From: Pseudomonas viridiflava
GTDB lineage: Bacteria; Pseudomonadota; Gammaproteobacteria; Pseudomonadales; Pseudomonadaceae
Assembly (NCBI RefSeq): GCF_900590755.1
Contig: NZ_UUOC01000052.1
Location: 558,001 to 622,000 of the forward strand
Reading direction: 5' to 3'
DNA: 64,000 nucleotides
Both the position numbers and the translations under genes were made by a program. Positions 9,087-18,094 of this stretch are shown one piece after another. A model generated the notes under the pieces. That model did not search any database, was not told where the DNA came from, and was given only the letters and a program-made list of their open reading frames with translations. How positions within the stretch are numbered: the stretch's first letter is position 1; each line of letters opens with the position of its first letter.

Positions 9087-10003
9087 AAATACGCAAGATC
9101 AAGCGGACGCTGAACCGCATCATTCCCAATGGCAGGCAACTGGTCATCGGCGCGCCGTTTCTCTGGCTGTTCCTGTTCTTTGCCTTGCCGTTCCTGATCG
9201 TCATCAAGATCAGCTTTGCCGAAGCAGACGTAGCAATACCGCCGTACACAGAAATCTTCAGCTACGCCGAGCAGAAGTTCGAAGTGATCCTCAACTTCGC
9301 CAACTACGCGCTGCTGACTGGCGATGATCTGTACATTTCGGCGTACCTGGGTTCGCTGAAAATGGCGTTCTTCAGCACCCTGTTGTGCCTGCTGATCGGC
9401 TTTCCCATGGCCTACGGCATCGCCACCGCGCGCAAAGAGCTGCAGACCGTGCTGTTGCTGCTGATCATGATGCCGACCTGGACCGCGATCCTGATCCGGG
9501 TTTACGCCTGGATGGGTATCCTCAGCAACAACGGGCTGCTCAATGCCTTCCTGATGTGGCTGGGTCTGATCGACGAGCCGCTGCAAATCCTCAACACCAA
9601 CCTGGCGGTGTATATCGGCGTTGTGTATTCGTACCTGCCGTTCATGATCCTGCCGCTCTACGCCAACCTGGTCAAACACGACACCAGCCTCCTTGAGGCG
9701 GCGTCGGACCTGGGTTCCAGCACCTTCAACAGCTTCTGGAAAATCACTGTACCGCTGTCCAAGAACGGCGTGATCGCGGGCTGCATGCTGGTGTTCATTC
9801 CCGTGGTTGGCGAGTTCGTCATTCCCGAGCTGCTGGGCGGTCCGGAAACCCTGATGATCGGCCGCGTTCTGTGGCAAGAGTTCTTCAATAACCGTGACTG
9901 GCCGGTGGCTTCGGCGCTGGCGGTGATCATGCTGTTGATCCTGATCGTCCCGATCATCCTGTTTAACCGCAGTCAGGCCAAAGAGCTGGAGGGCAGGGCA
10001 TGA
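9083..10003 (+). CDS. spuG: Polyamine ABC transporter permease, first subunit
   Basis: Inner-membrane permease of the PotB/PotH type, 306 residues with about six membrane segments. The EAA motif is visible as LLEAASDLGSSTFNSFWKI, where the ATPase docks. The start is ATG 9083, overlapping the spuF stop by four bases (ATGA), and its own stop overlaps spuH the same way. This places spuF, spuG and spuH in one coupled unit with SpuD and SpuE as periplasmic receptors. Confidence 0.93.
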   Translation: MKIRKIKRTLNRIIPNGRQLVIGAPFLWLFLFFALPFLIVIKISFAEADVAIPPYTEIFSYAEQKFEVILNFANYALLTGDDLYISAYLGSLKMAFFSTLLCLLIGFPMAYGIATARKELQTVLLLLIMMPTWTAILIRVYAWMGILSNNGLLNAFLMWLGLIDEPLQILNTNLAVYIGVVYSYLPFMILPLYANLVKHDTSLLEAASDLGSSTFNSFWKITVPLSKNGVIAGCMLVFIPVVGEFVIPELLGGPETLMIGRVLWQEFFNNRDWPVASALAVIMLLILIVPIILFNRSQAKELEGRA

Positions 10004-10884
10004 GAGGCTTTCGATTCTCGAACATGATGCTGGTCCTGGGCCTGATCTTTATTTATGCGCCGATGGTGATTCTGGTCATCTACTCGTTCAACGCCTCCAA
10101 ACTGGTGACGGTCTGGGGCGGTTGGTCGGTGCACTGGTACGTCGGGCTGCTGGATAACTCGCAATTGATGGGCTCGGTGATGCGCTCGTTGGAAATTGCC
10201 ACCTATACGGCGATTGCGGCGGTGGCGCTGGGCACCATGGCTGCGTTCGTGTTGACCCGCATTACGCGCTTCAAAGGCCGTACGTTTTTCGGCGGGCTGG
10301 TGACAGCGCCGCTGGTGATGCCGGAAGTGATCACCGGTCTGTCGCTGTTGCTGCTGTTCGTGGCCATGGCGCAGTTGATCGGCTGGCCCCAGGAGCGCGG
10401 CATCGTCACCATCTGGATCGCCCACACCACGTTCTGCGCGGCCTATGTGGCGGTGGTAGTGTCGGCGCGCTTGCGTGAGCTGGACATGTCCATCGAAGAA
10501 GCGGCCATGGACCTGGGGGCGCGGCCGTGGAAGGTGTTCTTCCTGATCACCATCCCGATGATCGCGCCATCGCTGGCGGCGGGGGCGATGATGTCGTTCG
10601 CGCTGTCCCTGGACGATCTGGTGCTCGCAAGCTTCGTCTCCGGCCCTGGCTCGACGACCTTGCCGATGGAAGTGTTCTCTGCGGTGCGTCTGGGCGTGAA
10701 GCCTGAGATCAACGCCGTAGCGAGTCTGATTCTGCTGGCGGTTTCGTGTGCGACCTTCCTGGTCTGGTTCTTCACCCGCCGCGCTGAGCAGCAACGCAAG
10801 AAAGCCATCCAGCAAGCCATAGAAGAAAGCGCTGCCGACACCTACAAACAACCCGACCCCCGCCGCGCGGCTGCGCCGGTTTAA
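10000..10884 (+). CDS. spuH: Polyamine ABC transporter permease, second subunit
   Basis: Partner permease (PotC/PotI type), 294 residues with about six membrane helices. Its EAA loop reads SIEEAAMDLGARPWKVFFLITIP. The start ATG 10000 overlaps the spuG stop by four bases. Last gene of the spu run; two REPINs of different classes follow back to back before the convergent hacB. Confidence 0.93.
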   Translation: MRGFRFSNMMLVLGLIFIYAPMVILVIYSFNASKLVTVWGGWSVHWYVGLLDNSQLMGSVMRSLEIATYTAIAAVALGTMAAFVLTRITRFKGRTFFGGLVTAPLVMPEVITGLSLLLLFVAMAQLIGWPQERGIVTIWIAHTTFCAAYVAVVVSARLRELDMSIEEAAMDLGARPWKVFFLITIPMIAPSLAAGAMMSFALSLDDLVLASFVSGPGSTTLPMEVFSAVRLGVKPEINAVASLILLAVSCATFLVWFFTRRAEQQRKKAIQQAIEESAADTYKQPDPRRAAAPV

Positions 10885-10900
10885 AGCGTCAGGTAGTTTT

Positions 10901-10974
10901 CTGTAGGAGCTGCCGAAGGCTGCGAAATCGATCTCATGCCTGACCGAATTCGCAGCCTTCGGCAGCTCCTACAG
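10901..10974. repeat. REPIN type B downstream of spuH
   Basis: Facing arms CTGTAGGAGCTGCCGAAGG, in the convergent spuH/hacB gap, followed 29 bp later by a type C element. Confidence 0.88.
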
Positions 10975-11003
10975 GTCCGCGGTGTATCTGTAGGAATACA
11001 GAA

Positions 11004-11099
11004 CCTGTGGGAGCGAGCTTGCTCGCGAAAGCAATGTTCCTGTTTACAGATATGTTTTGGTTGTCCCGGCCCCTTCGCGAGCGAGCTCGCTCCCACAGG
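11004..11099. repeat. REPIN type C between spuH and hacB
   Basis: Arms CCTGTGGGAGCGAGCTTGCT and its complement (one arm with an extra-G variant, GAGCGAGCTCGC). It ends 17 bp before the hacB stop. Confidence 0.86.
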
Positions 11100-11116
11100 T
11101 CCGGGTTCCAACGAGA

Positions 11117-13504
11117 TCAGCTTCCCGGCACCAACCTCAAGGTGCCTTTGGTGTTTTTCGCCACATCCTCTTCGCTCAGATGCTGCGGCACGTAGCCGCC
11201 GTTGAGGTAGGTCTGTGCCTGATCTGAATAATGCTTATCAAACAACACCCCACTCTGCCCGACCGGGTTGATACCCAGTGCGTGGGTCGGGTCGGCGAAG
11301 TCGATCAGGCGGCGGGTTGATGGGCCGTAGGTTACCGGCCATGGCGCGGGGGCGATGCGGGCCGAGAGGTTGTTTGGCACTTCATGGGTGCCCGGTGCCG
11401 CGAACGGGCCGACATTGAACAACTGATCCAGCGGCTTCTGCGTGCCCAGCGGATGCGCATGGGTCAGGGTATGGGCCTTGCCCCACACCCACTCATCCGC
11501 GTTGAGCCCATAGCTGGATTTCAAATGCGACACCGTGGCATGCCAGGCGACTTTGACTGTTTCGGCGCGGCTCTCTTCAAACGGTGAGTTGCGATTGTTC
11601 CACCACGGCGAGGTGGAATCGGCAGCCAACCGAGGCAGTGCCGCATCAATCACCCGAGTCGACAGCAGGGTTTCGAAAAGCCCGTCACCGAGTTCGTCAT
11701 GGAAGGTCTCTTCAGTCAGGTCATACAGAAACTGATTGAACAGCGTCGCACCAACTGAATCCACGGCATAGTCGCCTTTCCAGCTCGCCAGCCGCTCAAC
11801 CAGCGCCTTTTCCTCGGGATCGCTGATGACTTCGCGCAGCACAGGAATCAACGGCTTCAAAACCCGCACGGCGTAGTCCGTCTGGGTACCCAGTTGCAGC
11901 GCCTTGCTGTTGTTCAGATCCCACTTCACGTACGAATCGCTCAGCTGTTTATTCAACTGCTGACCGCGATCAGCCAGATTGTAGTAGCCGGGAATCTGCA
12001 GACCCGTGGGCGAAACCGGTTGGGTGTTGGCGGAGACGATATAACCCCGTGCCGGGTTCTCTTCCTGCGGGTTGGCGCTGAACGGGTAAAAGCCCAGCTT
12101 GTCGGCCTGTTCACTGCTGCCGTCGAGGATGTAATTCGGGTTTACACCGTCAGGTCGAATCGGTAACTGCGCGGCAGCCCACCAACCGATATCCCCCTTG
12201 GCATTGGCCCAGACGATATTCAGGCCCGGCGACTGAATCTTCTCGGCGGCGCTGCGCATTTTGTCCAGGGTATCGGCGCGGTTGGCCTCATAGAAACCTT
12301 CCAAGATCGGGTTCTCGGATTCAAGGAACGACCACCACATGGCGACCGGTGTGGTACCGGCTGTCGCACCGATTACGTCATTCACAATCGGCCCGTGGGG
12401 CGAGCTGCGCAGGGTCAGCATTTCCGGTGCCTGGCCTTTGACTGCGATCTGCTGCTGGCTGATGGTCATGTCAGCCCACTGCCCGTGATACCAGACCTGA
12501 TTGGGATTTTCGGGGTTGGTTTTCTCGGCGATCAAGTCCAGATCGTCGTTCTGGAACATAGTCAGGCTCCAGCCGAAATCCATGTTGTTGCCCAGCGACG
12601 CGAACGGGTTGAGCGGCTGATGATGGCCGTACAGCTCAAACCCCGGCGCAGACAGGTGGGCTTCGTACCAGATGGCGGGGACCGAGAAGCGAATATGTGG
12701 ATCACCCGCCAGTAACGGCTTGCCGCTGGCGGTCCGGCTGCCGGAGACCGCCCAGGCGTTGCTGCCTTCGAACTGCGGCAAACCAGCCTGCTCCAGCGCC
12801 TGATTGCTCAGATACGCCAGCTGGTTGAGGCTCTTCCAGTCATTTCCGGTGAGCGTAGGCGCCTGGTTCAGCGCGCCCTGGGGTTGCCAGTCCAGATCGA
12901 AGACTTTCAGGTATTGCGGACCCAGTTCGTCACGCACATAGGTCAGCAATGGCTCGGTACGAAACGCCGCCGCGAAGCTGTAGGCCATATAGCCGCCGAC
13001 GCTCAGGGTGTCTTCGGCGGTGAAGGGGCGTCTTGGGATACCCAGTACGTCGAACTCCAGTGGCTTGGGATGCGTGTCCTGAAACTGGTTGATGCCATCC
13101 AGATAGGCTTGCAGCGCTTTCCAGGCAGGCGTGTTCTTGTCGTGGCGCGCCACATAAGCATCGGCGTGCTCACGAATCCGCAGGCTGCGGAACAGTTTGT
13201 CGGTCGCCACGAGTTTCGGACCCAGCACCTCAGCCAGCTCGCCACGGGCCAGGCGACGCATCATTTCCATCTGGAACAGACGGTCCTGAGCCTGGACATA
13301 ACCCAGGGTGCGATACAGATCGGCTTCGTTCTCTGCGCGGATATGCGGCACGCCGCGTTCGTCGTAGCGCACTGTGACTGGCGCTTGCAGCCCGGCGAGG
13401 CTCAACTCGCCATCCCTTGTCGGCTGTTTGCTGTGCACATACCAGACACCGCCGCCGATAAGGATGGCGATGATGAACACGAGGATAGACAGGCTGCGTT
13501 TCAT
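11117..13504 (-). CDS. hacB: Penicillin acylase-family Ntn hydrolase, probable acyl-homoserine lactone acylase
   Basis: Autoprocessed amidase that cleaves N-acyl bonds; the HacB orthologues of P. aeruginosa and P. syringae degrade acyl-homoserine lactones (established for those). 795 residues, the same length as that family. An N-terminal hydrophobic export segment is followed by the alpha domain, spacer, and then Gly247-Ser248-Asn249-Ala-Trp, where Ser248 becomes the nucleophilic N-terminus of the beta chain. Position directly after the spu transporter also matches HacB synteny. Substrate in this strain (AHL, or another amide such as a cyclic lipopeptide or penicillin) is not shown by sequence. 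Confidence 0.88.
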   Translation of the reverse strand: MKRSLSILVFIIAILIGGGVWYVHSKQPTRDGELSLAGLQAPVTVRYDERGVPHIRAENEADLYRTLGYVQAQDRLFQMEMMRRLARGELAEVLGPKLVATDKLFRSLRIREHADAYVARHDKNTPAWKALQAYLDGINQFQDTHPKPLEFDVLGIPRRPFTAEDTLSVGGYMAYSFAAAFRTEPLLTYVRDELGPQYLKVFDLDWQPQGALNQAPTLTGNDWKSLNQLAYLSNQALEQAGLPQFEGSNAWAVSGSRTASGKPLLAGDPHIRFSVPAIWYEAHLSAPGFELYGHHQPLNPFASLGNNMDFGWSLTMFQNDDLDLIAEKTNPENPNQVWYHGQWADMTISQQQIAVKGQAPEMLTLRSSPHGPIVNDVIGATAGTTPVAMWWSFLESENPILEGFYEANRADTLDKMRSAAEKIQSPGLNIVWANAKGDIGWWAAAQLPIRPDGVNPNYILDGSSEQADKLGFYPFSANPQEENPARGYIVSANTQPVSPTGLQIPGYYNLADRGQQLNKQLSDSYVKWDLNNSKALQLGTQTDYAVRVLKPLIPVLREVISDPEEKALVERLASWKGDYAVDSVGATLFNQFLYDLTEETFHDELGDGLFETLLSTRVIDAALPRLAADSTSPWWNNRNSPFEESRAETVKVAWHATVSHLKSSYGLNADEWVWGKAHTLTHAHPLGTQKPLDQLFNVGPFAAPGTHEVPNNLSARIAPAPWPVTYGPSTRRLIDFADPTHALGINPVGQSGVLFDKHYSDQAQTYLNGGYVPQHLSEEDVAKNTKGTLRLVPGS

Positions 13505-13578
13505 TGGGTGGCTCAGTCGACGGGCAAGAGGAGCAGGCTACAGATTTGGGGGAGGGTTGAGTAGGTTTGGCTTGCTCC

Positions 13579-13668
13579 TGTTGGAGCGAGGCTTGCCCGC
13601 GAAGAACGATAACGCGGTATGCCTGATTAACCGCGTTGTCTGATTCGCGGGCAAGCCTCGCTCCAACA
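13579..13668. repeat. REPIN type D between hacB and the DUF6436 gene
   Basis: Arms TGTTGGAGCGAGGCTTGCCC and complement. It sits 75 bp upstream of hacB and ends 6 bp before the stop of the neighbouring gene. Confidence 0.86.
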
Positions 13669-13674
13669 TGGGAA

Positions 13675-14235
13675 TCAAGAACCCCAATTGCAATAACACC
13701 CCACCGCCATGGTATGCGTGGCATCCACCGGGCGGCCGGTGGTGAGGGCTTGCAGGATGGGTTCGATGAAGCTGTTGCTGGAATTGCAGGTCAGGCCTTC
13801 GCTGTAGGGGCCGATGTAGGCGAGTTTGCCGCTCTGATCCCAGATCGCCACAGCGGGGCTGGCGGGGATGTGCTCGGCACCGGGCAGGGTTTTCAGCGGT
13901 TTGATGGCGCTTAGCGTCGCAGGTAAATGGCCGTGGCTGCCGGGCTTTTGTACTGAATAGAAATCCACACCGCCCGCGCCACCAAAGTGCTCGATCAGCT
14001 CGGCCAGATGCTGCTGGTTGCCGACGTTGCACGGGCAGGACGGGTCCCAGAAATGCACCAGCCGAATCCGCCCAGGGCCAGCCAGCTGTTGGGGCGGCAT
14101 CAACGTATCCCCAGCGAAAAACACCGCCTGATCGCTGAAGGGCCGCAGGTATCGCCCCTGAAACCAGTCATATCCGGCCCACAGCAGCGTAGCGCAGAGG
14201 AGGGTGATCAAGCTGTTACGCCAGAAGGATTTCAT
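13675..14235 (-). CDS. Membrane-anchored thioredoxin-like protein, DUF6436
   Basis: 186 residues: one N-terminal hydrophobic segment (NSLITLLCATLLWAG) followed by a periplasmic thioredoxin-like domain with the Cys-Pro-Cys motif in FWDPSCPCNVGN. A second cysteine group, CYCNW, closes the C-terminus. No substrate is known; a role in extracytoplasmic thiol chemistry is inference from the motif. Divergent from the alpha/beta hydrolase, with only about 35-90 bp between possible starts. Confidence 0.75.
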   Translation of the reverse strand: MKSFWRNSLITLLCATLLWAGYDWFQGRYLRPFSDQAVFFAGDTLMPPQQLAGPGRIRLVHFWDPSCPCNVGNQQHLAELIEHFGGAGGVDFYSVQKPGSHGHLPATLSAIKPLKTLPGAEHIPASPAVAIWDQSGKLAYIGPYSEGLTCNSSNSFIEPILQALTTGRPVDATHTMAVGCYCNWGS

Positions 14236-14324
14236 GTCGCCCGCGCCCGGTTCAGTTCACCTGCCTTGCCATGTTTTGCAATACAGATGAAGATCGAGGC
14301 ATTGTCTCTCGCCCCGGTATTCAC

Positions 14325-15272
14325 ATGTCCGCCACGTTCGACCCCGATGCTCTGCGCGCCAGCCTGCAACCACTCGGCGCTGCCCAGCCGATCTGCAACA
14401 CCGGGCGGGCCTACCAGCGCTTTTACAGCGTGACGGGCGCGGGCTCCGTGCGCAGTTGGCTGGGGCGAATGGATGTCGGCGGCTACGAAGTGGTCGGTCA
14501 GGTATGGATGCCGGAGCAGCCGGTGGCCACCTTGTTTCTGGTGCATGGTTTTTATGACCATATGGGGCTGTTCCGGCACTTGATCGATTGGGCGTTGAAG
14601 ATGGACTTCGCGGTGATTGCCTGCGATCTGCCGGGGCATGGCCTGTCCAGTGGCTCGCGGGCGAGCATTGACGACTTCGCCGAGTATCAGGTGGTATTGG
14701 CTCGTCTGTTTGAAGAGGCGTCCAACCTGCAATTGCCTCAGCCGTGGCACCTGTGCGGACAAAGCACCGGTGGCGCGATTCTCATTGATCATTTGCTCAA
14801 CCATGGTGATCAAAGTCCCGCTCAAGGTCAGGTCATCCTGTTGGCGCCGCTGGTCAGGCCGCGCGCCTGGGGTTGGTCGAAGCTTAGTTATTACCTGCTC
14901 AGGCCCTTCGTAAAAGGGATTGCTCGACGGTTCAGCGAAAACTCCAATGCGCCGGCATTTCTGCCGTTTCTGTTGGCCGACCCTTTGCAACCAAACCGTT
15001 TGCCGACCGCCTGGGTCGGGGCGCTGGCGCGCTGGATTCAGCGAGTGGAGTCAGCCCCTGCCAGCCTGCGCAGCCCGATCATTATTCAGGGCGATGCCGA
15101 TATGACCGTTGATTGGGGTCATAACCTTGCGGTGCTCAGCGAGAAATTCAGCCAGCCGCAGATACTCATGCTCAAGCAGGCCCGGCATCATCTGGCCAAT
15201 GAACTGCCTGAATTCCGTGCCCGGTATCTGGCGTTTGTAGAGCAGAAGCTCCTGCTCGCAGCGAGCCGTTGA
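14325..15272 (+). CDS. Alpha/beta hydrolase, serine lipase/esterase type
   Basis: 315-residue cytoplasmic hydrolase resembling monoacylglycerol-lipase and lysophospholipase folds (Hydrolase_4). Oxyanion-hole HG is in LVHGFYDHMG, nucleophile Ser147 in CGQSTGGA, acid Asp in QGDADMTVDW, and catalytic His in KQARHHLANE near the C-terminus. ATG 14325 (MSATFDPDALRAS) is taken as start; ATG 14271 in the same frame would add 18 poorly conserved-looking residues, and neither has a clear Shine-Dalgarno. Substrate unknown. Confidence 0.8.
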   Translation: MSATFDPDALRASLQPLGAAQPICNTGRAYQRFYSVTGAGSVRSWLGRMDVGGYEVVGQVWMPEQPVATLFLVHGFYDHMGLFRHLIDWALKMDFAVIACDLPGHGLSSGSRASIDDFAEYQVVLARLFEEASNLQLPQPWHLCGQSTGGAILIDHLLNHGDQSPAQGQVILLAPLVRPRAWGWSKLSYYLLRPFVKGIARRFSENSNAPAFLPFLLADPLQPNRLPTAWVGALARWIQRVESAPASLRSPIIIQGDADMTVDWGHNLAVLSEKFSQPQILMLKQARHHLANELPEFRARYLAFVEQKLLLAASR

Positions 15273-15279
15273 AATCAGG

Positions 15280-16038
15280 TTACTGCGCGGGAGCGAGGCT
15301 CGACGAGCTCTGCCCGACTGCCAGCCCGGCACGAATTGCGGCCAGCGCGGCCTGGTAATAGGCTTTGCCTTCGGTGGATTCGGCGAAGGAGGAGAACTCT
15401 TCCAGCTCCGGGTCAGACAAGTCGCGATAGACATACAGCAGCGTGTTGTTCATGTCGGCGGCTATTTGCGCCATCAAGCGCTCCCGCTGACCATCGAGCA
15501 TGCCTTGTGCCTGACCGCCGCCCAGCAAACCGGGAATCATCTGGCTCAGGCTGTCGGCCGCGACACCGGCAATCGCCAGACTCACTTCAGCACCGGCCTG
15601 TTTGGCGGGCAGCGCCTGCGCCAGATGGCCGATCAACAGTTGGCGGGTGGCATCGGCTTGAATCTGCGGCAGACCCTGAGCGTTTTTCGCCAACTGATCA
15701 GGTCGGGTCGCGGTCAGTTCTGCGTTGACGATCTTGCGGCCCAGTGGCGACTGGAAGAATTTCAAGGCAGGAGCCGGGTCACGCAGGCTGTCGCGCAGGC
15801 GTTGCTCGGCGCGCTGGTCCATGGCCTGGGCGGCGAAACGCTGATTGCTGTTGTTGACCAGCGCCTGATAAACCGCTGGCGGCAGACTGTTGCGATAACG
15901 TTGCTGCGCTGCTTTGAGGGCATCGTTGAAATGCGCGCGTTGTTCTGGCCAGCCCGCGACCTTGTATAACTGGTCATAGCTGTCTGCCCAGGCGGGCATA
16001 GTGCAGAACATCAACAACACAACAAACAAACGGCGCAT
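15280..16038 (-). CDS. Secreted DUF2059 protein
   Basis: 252 residues with a clear signal peptide (MRRLFVVLLMFCTMP, cleavage near AWA-DS), hence periplasmic. The remainder is helical and contains two DUF2059-like segments. No catalytic motif is visible and no function is known. Convergent with the hydrolase upstream (7 bp apart) and divergent from the 2OG oxygenase. Confidence 0.75.
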   Translation of the reverse strand: MRRLFVVLLMFCTMPAWADSYDQLYKVAGWPEQRAHFNDALKAAQQRYRNSLPPAVYQALVNNSNQRFAAQAMDQRAEQRLRDSLRDPAPALKFFQSPLGRKIVNAELTATRPDQLAKNAQGLPQIQADATRQLLIGHLAQALPAKQAGAEVSLAIAGVAADSLSQMIPGLLGGGQAQGMLDGQRERLMAQIAADMNNTLLYVYRDLSDPELEEFSSFAESTEGKAYYQAALAAIRAGLAVGQSSSSLAPAQ

Positions 16039-16177
16039 AGGGACTCCTGTCGGCAGGCCGCTATTCTCCGGGTCCCGGCGGGGCTTTGTCGAGCCTGACC
16101 CAGTGATATTTCATGGACTTGTCAATCCGGCCATGGGGGGTGCTTCCCGATTCACAGGCGGCTGGATACTATGCGCC

Positions 16178-16798
16178 ATGCAAATCACCTCCGATCACCC
16201 GCTGCTGTTACGAATCGTCGACGACCTGGCTGCATGCGGCTGGTCGCAGCAGAGCCTCTTCCTGTCCGAGCCCCTGACGCTTGCGCTGGCCGCTGAGTGT
16301 CGCAAACGCGCGGCCGAGGGCGAACTGGCGCCTGCTGCTGTGGGGCGCGGACCGTTTCAGGAAATTCGCGAAGGCATCCGGGGCGACCATATTCAATGGA
16401 TCGAGCCGGGCCAGGCCGAGCCATGCGATGCCTATCTGGAGTTGATGGACAGCCTGCGCATGGCGCTCAATCGCGGGTTGTTTCTGGGGCTTGAAGACTT
16501 CGAAAGCCATTTCGCCCTGTATCCACCGGGGGCGTTCTACCTCAAGCACGTGGACCGCTTTCGCGACGACGACCGGCGCATGGTTTCGGCGGTGTTGTAC
16601 CTCAACGATGCCTGGCAGCCGGAGCATGGCGGTCAATTGCGTATGTTCCTGGACGATGTTGAGCATGAGGTTCAACCCAACGGAGGGAGTCTGGCGGTGT
16701 TCATGTCCGGCGAAATCCCCCACGAAGTTCTACCTGCTACCCGTGATCGGTTGTCTCTTACAGGTTGGTTTCGGCGACGTGGGGATGGGGTTTTTTGA
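16178..16798 (+). CDS. 2-oxoglutarate/Fe(II)-dependent oxygenase, prolyl-4-hydroxylase type
   Basis: 206 residues with the double-stranded beta-helix iron facial triad: His124-x-Asp126 in YLKHVDRF and His182 in IPHEVLPA, followed by Arg191, positioned to bind 2-oxoglutarate. Probable protein or small-molecule hydroxylase in the cytoplasm; the substrate cannot be read from sequence. ATG 16178 is chosen because upstream in-frame codons run into the promoter area shared with the DUF2059 gene and no other ATG gives the family N-terminus. No strong Shine-Dalgarno. Confidence 0.82.
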   Translation: MQITSDHPLLLRIVDDLAACGWSQQSLFLSEPLTLALAAECRKRAAEGELAPAAVGRGPFQEIREGIRGDHIQWIEPGQAEPCDAYLELMDSLRMALNRGLFLGLEDFESHFALYPPGAFYLKHVDRFRDDDRRMVSAVLYLNDAWQPEHGGQLRMFLDDVEHEVQPNGGSLAVFMSGEIPHEVLPATRDRLSLTGWFRRRGDGVF

Positions 16799-16806
16799 GC
16801 GCAGGG

Positions 16807-16873
16807 TTGTAGGAGCTGCCGAAGGCTGCGAATAGCCTTCAGACTTGTTCGCAGCCTTCGGCAGCTCCTACAA
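16807..16873. repeat. REPIN type B after the 2OG oxygenase gene
   Basis: Facing arms TTGTAGGAGCTGCCGAAGG. The shortest copy in the window (67 bp), 8 bp after the stop. Confidence 0.86.
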
Positions 16874-16980
16874 AAGCGCCTGCTCGAGATGAAACCTTTG
16901 TCATAAACCCCGCTTCTGCAGGCTGTGATCCGGGCCCCGCGCTATGGTTAAGGCTCGCCGCACCTAAAACCGGAGAGCCC

Positions 16981-17418
16981 ATGAACACCTTCTTTGCAAA
17001 AACTGCCATTGCCAGCCTGCTGCTGAGTGCATCGCTGATGGTCAGTGCGGCTGATCTGCCGCGCACGGCCTCGCCTGCCGGAGCCGAGGTTTACATTATC
17101 TCGCCGCAAAACGGCGAAACCGTGCAAAGTCCTTTCAAAGTGCAGTTTGGTCTTCGGGGCATGGGCGTTGCGCCTGCTGGCGTGGACGTGCCGGATACCG
17201 GCCACCATCACCTCCTGATCGATGTGACGGATCAGCCGGACATGAGCCAGCCGCTGCCCATGACCGACAACATCCGCCACTTCGGCAAAGGCCAGACCGA
17301 AACCGAAATCAGCCTGCCGCCCGGTCGCCACACCCTGCAATTGCTGATGGGCGACAAGAGCCACATACCGTTGAATCCGTCGGTGGAGTCTCGGGCGATT
17401 ACAATCAATGTCAGGTGA
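16981..17418 (+). CDS. Periplasmic DUF4399 protein
   Basis: 145 residues with a Sec signal peptide (AIASLLLSASLMVSA, cleavage near SA-AD). The mature domain carries the DUF4399 signature: the histidine cluster GHHHLLID, then PPGRHTLQLLMGDKSH. The His-rich loop suggests metal binding, but no function is established. ATG 16981 has GGAGAG upstream. A REPIN follows 6 bp after the stop. Confidence 0.78.
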   Translation: MNTFFAKTAIASLLLSASLMVSAADLPRTASPAGAEVYIISPQNGETVQSPFKVQFGLRGMGVAPAGVDVPDTGHHHLLIDVTDQPDMSQPLPMTDNIRHFGKGQTETEISLPPGRHTLQLLMGDKSHIPLNPSVESRAITINVR

Positions 17419-17424
17419 GTAACC

Positions 17425-17502
17425 CCTGTAGGAGCTGCCGAAGGCTGCGAATTGCGGGCGTCCAGGCACATCGCCTTCGCAGCCTTCGGCAGCTCCTACA
17501 GG
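17425..17502. repeat. REPIN type B supplying the stop codon of the GNAT gene
   Basis: Facing arms CCTGTAGGAGCTGCCGAAGG. The reverse complement of 17496-17498 is TAG, the stop codon of the minus-strand gene that follows. Confidence 0.88.
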
Positions 17503-18023
17503 TGGGTGATGGTCATACTTTTGTAGGCAAACACCTCAAACACCGCTGCATTAAGCGTGAACTCGCCAACCTTGCTCATGCCCATCCGCCGGTGTGCGCG
17601 TAGGGAGGCTTCGTTGTCGCCCCGGATAAACAGCACACCCTGGCGATTGGGTTCAAGCTCCAGCAACCTGGCTAACATTAATTGCGCCAGACGCTTGCCC
17701 CGTTCACTGTCGCTTACGCAGATCGGGCCATAGATGTAGGCGTCCTCTTCGGCCCACGGGTAAGCCTCAAGGGTTTTATTGATGATCAGCATGGGGCGTT
17801 GTTTACTGACAGCTTGAGAGGTCGTCATCAGGAAGCCAACGACTTCATCCCCACGGCAGGCGATGATCTGCGGCATGTCGGACATCATTTGCTCGACCTG
17901 CTCAGCCGTCAGCTCGGCTGCCAGCGAGCCGCCTTGAGCAATCTGATTGGCGTTCTGGAGTTTCAATAAGCCCGGCAGGTCGGCTTTGGTTGCCCGGCGA
18001 ATGTTGATATCAGGGGATGTCAT
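17496..18023 (-). CDS. GNAT-family N-acetyltransferase
   Basis: Acetyl-CoA-dependent acetyltransferase of 175 residues; the acceptor is unknown. The acetyl-CoA binding region is visible as VSDSERGKRLAQLMLARLLE, followed by GDNEASLRAHRRMGM. ATG 18023 (MTSPDINIRRATKAD) is preferred: AAAGG lies about 10 bases upstream, whereas the GTG/ATG choices nearer 18050 start inside the neighbouring terminator. Its TAG stop is contributed by the REPIN arm, so the last residues (ITHL) may be a REPIN-altered tail. Confidence 0.85.
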   Translation of the reverse strand: MTSPDINIRRATKADLPGLLKLQNANQIAQGGSLAAELTAEQVEQMMSDMPQIIACRGDEVVGFLMTTSQAVSKQRPMLIINKTLEAYPWAEEDAYIYGPICVSDSERGKRLAQLMLARLLELEPNRQGVLFIRGDNEASLRAHRRMGMSKVGEFTLNAAVFEVFAYKSMTITHL

Positions 18024-18052
18024 GTCATTTTGACCTTTTCTACCGTCCATGA

Positions 18053-18078
18053 AAAAGGAGACCCAAAGGTCTCCTTTT
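18053..18078 (-). terminator. Rho-independent terminator of serA, possibly bidirectional
   Basis: Perfect 11-bp stem AAAAGGAGACC / GGTCTCCTTTT with a 4-base loop. T-runs occur in both orientations. It lies 17 bp after the serA stop on the minus strand. Confidence 0.85.
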
Positions 18079-18094
18079 GTCCAGCCATCAAAGC

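Noticed and set aside
14271..14324. Upstream ATG 14271 for the alpha/beta hydrolase
   Set aside because: It adds 18 residues overlapping the divergent promoter of the DUF6436 gene; kept only as an alternative because neither start has a clear ribosome site.
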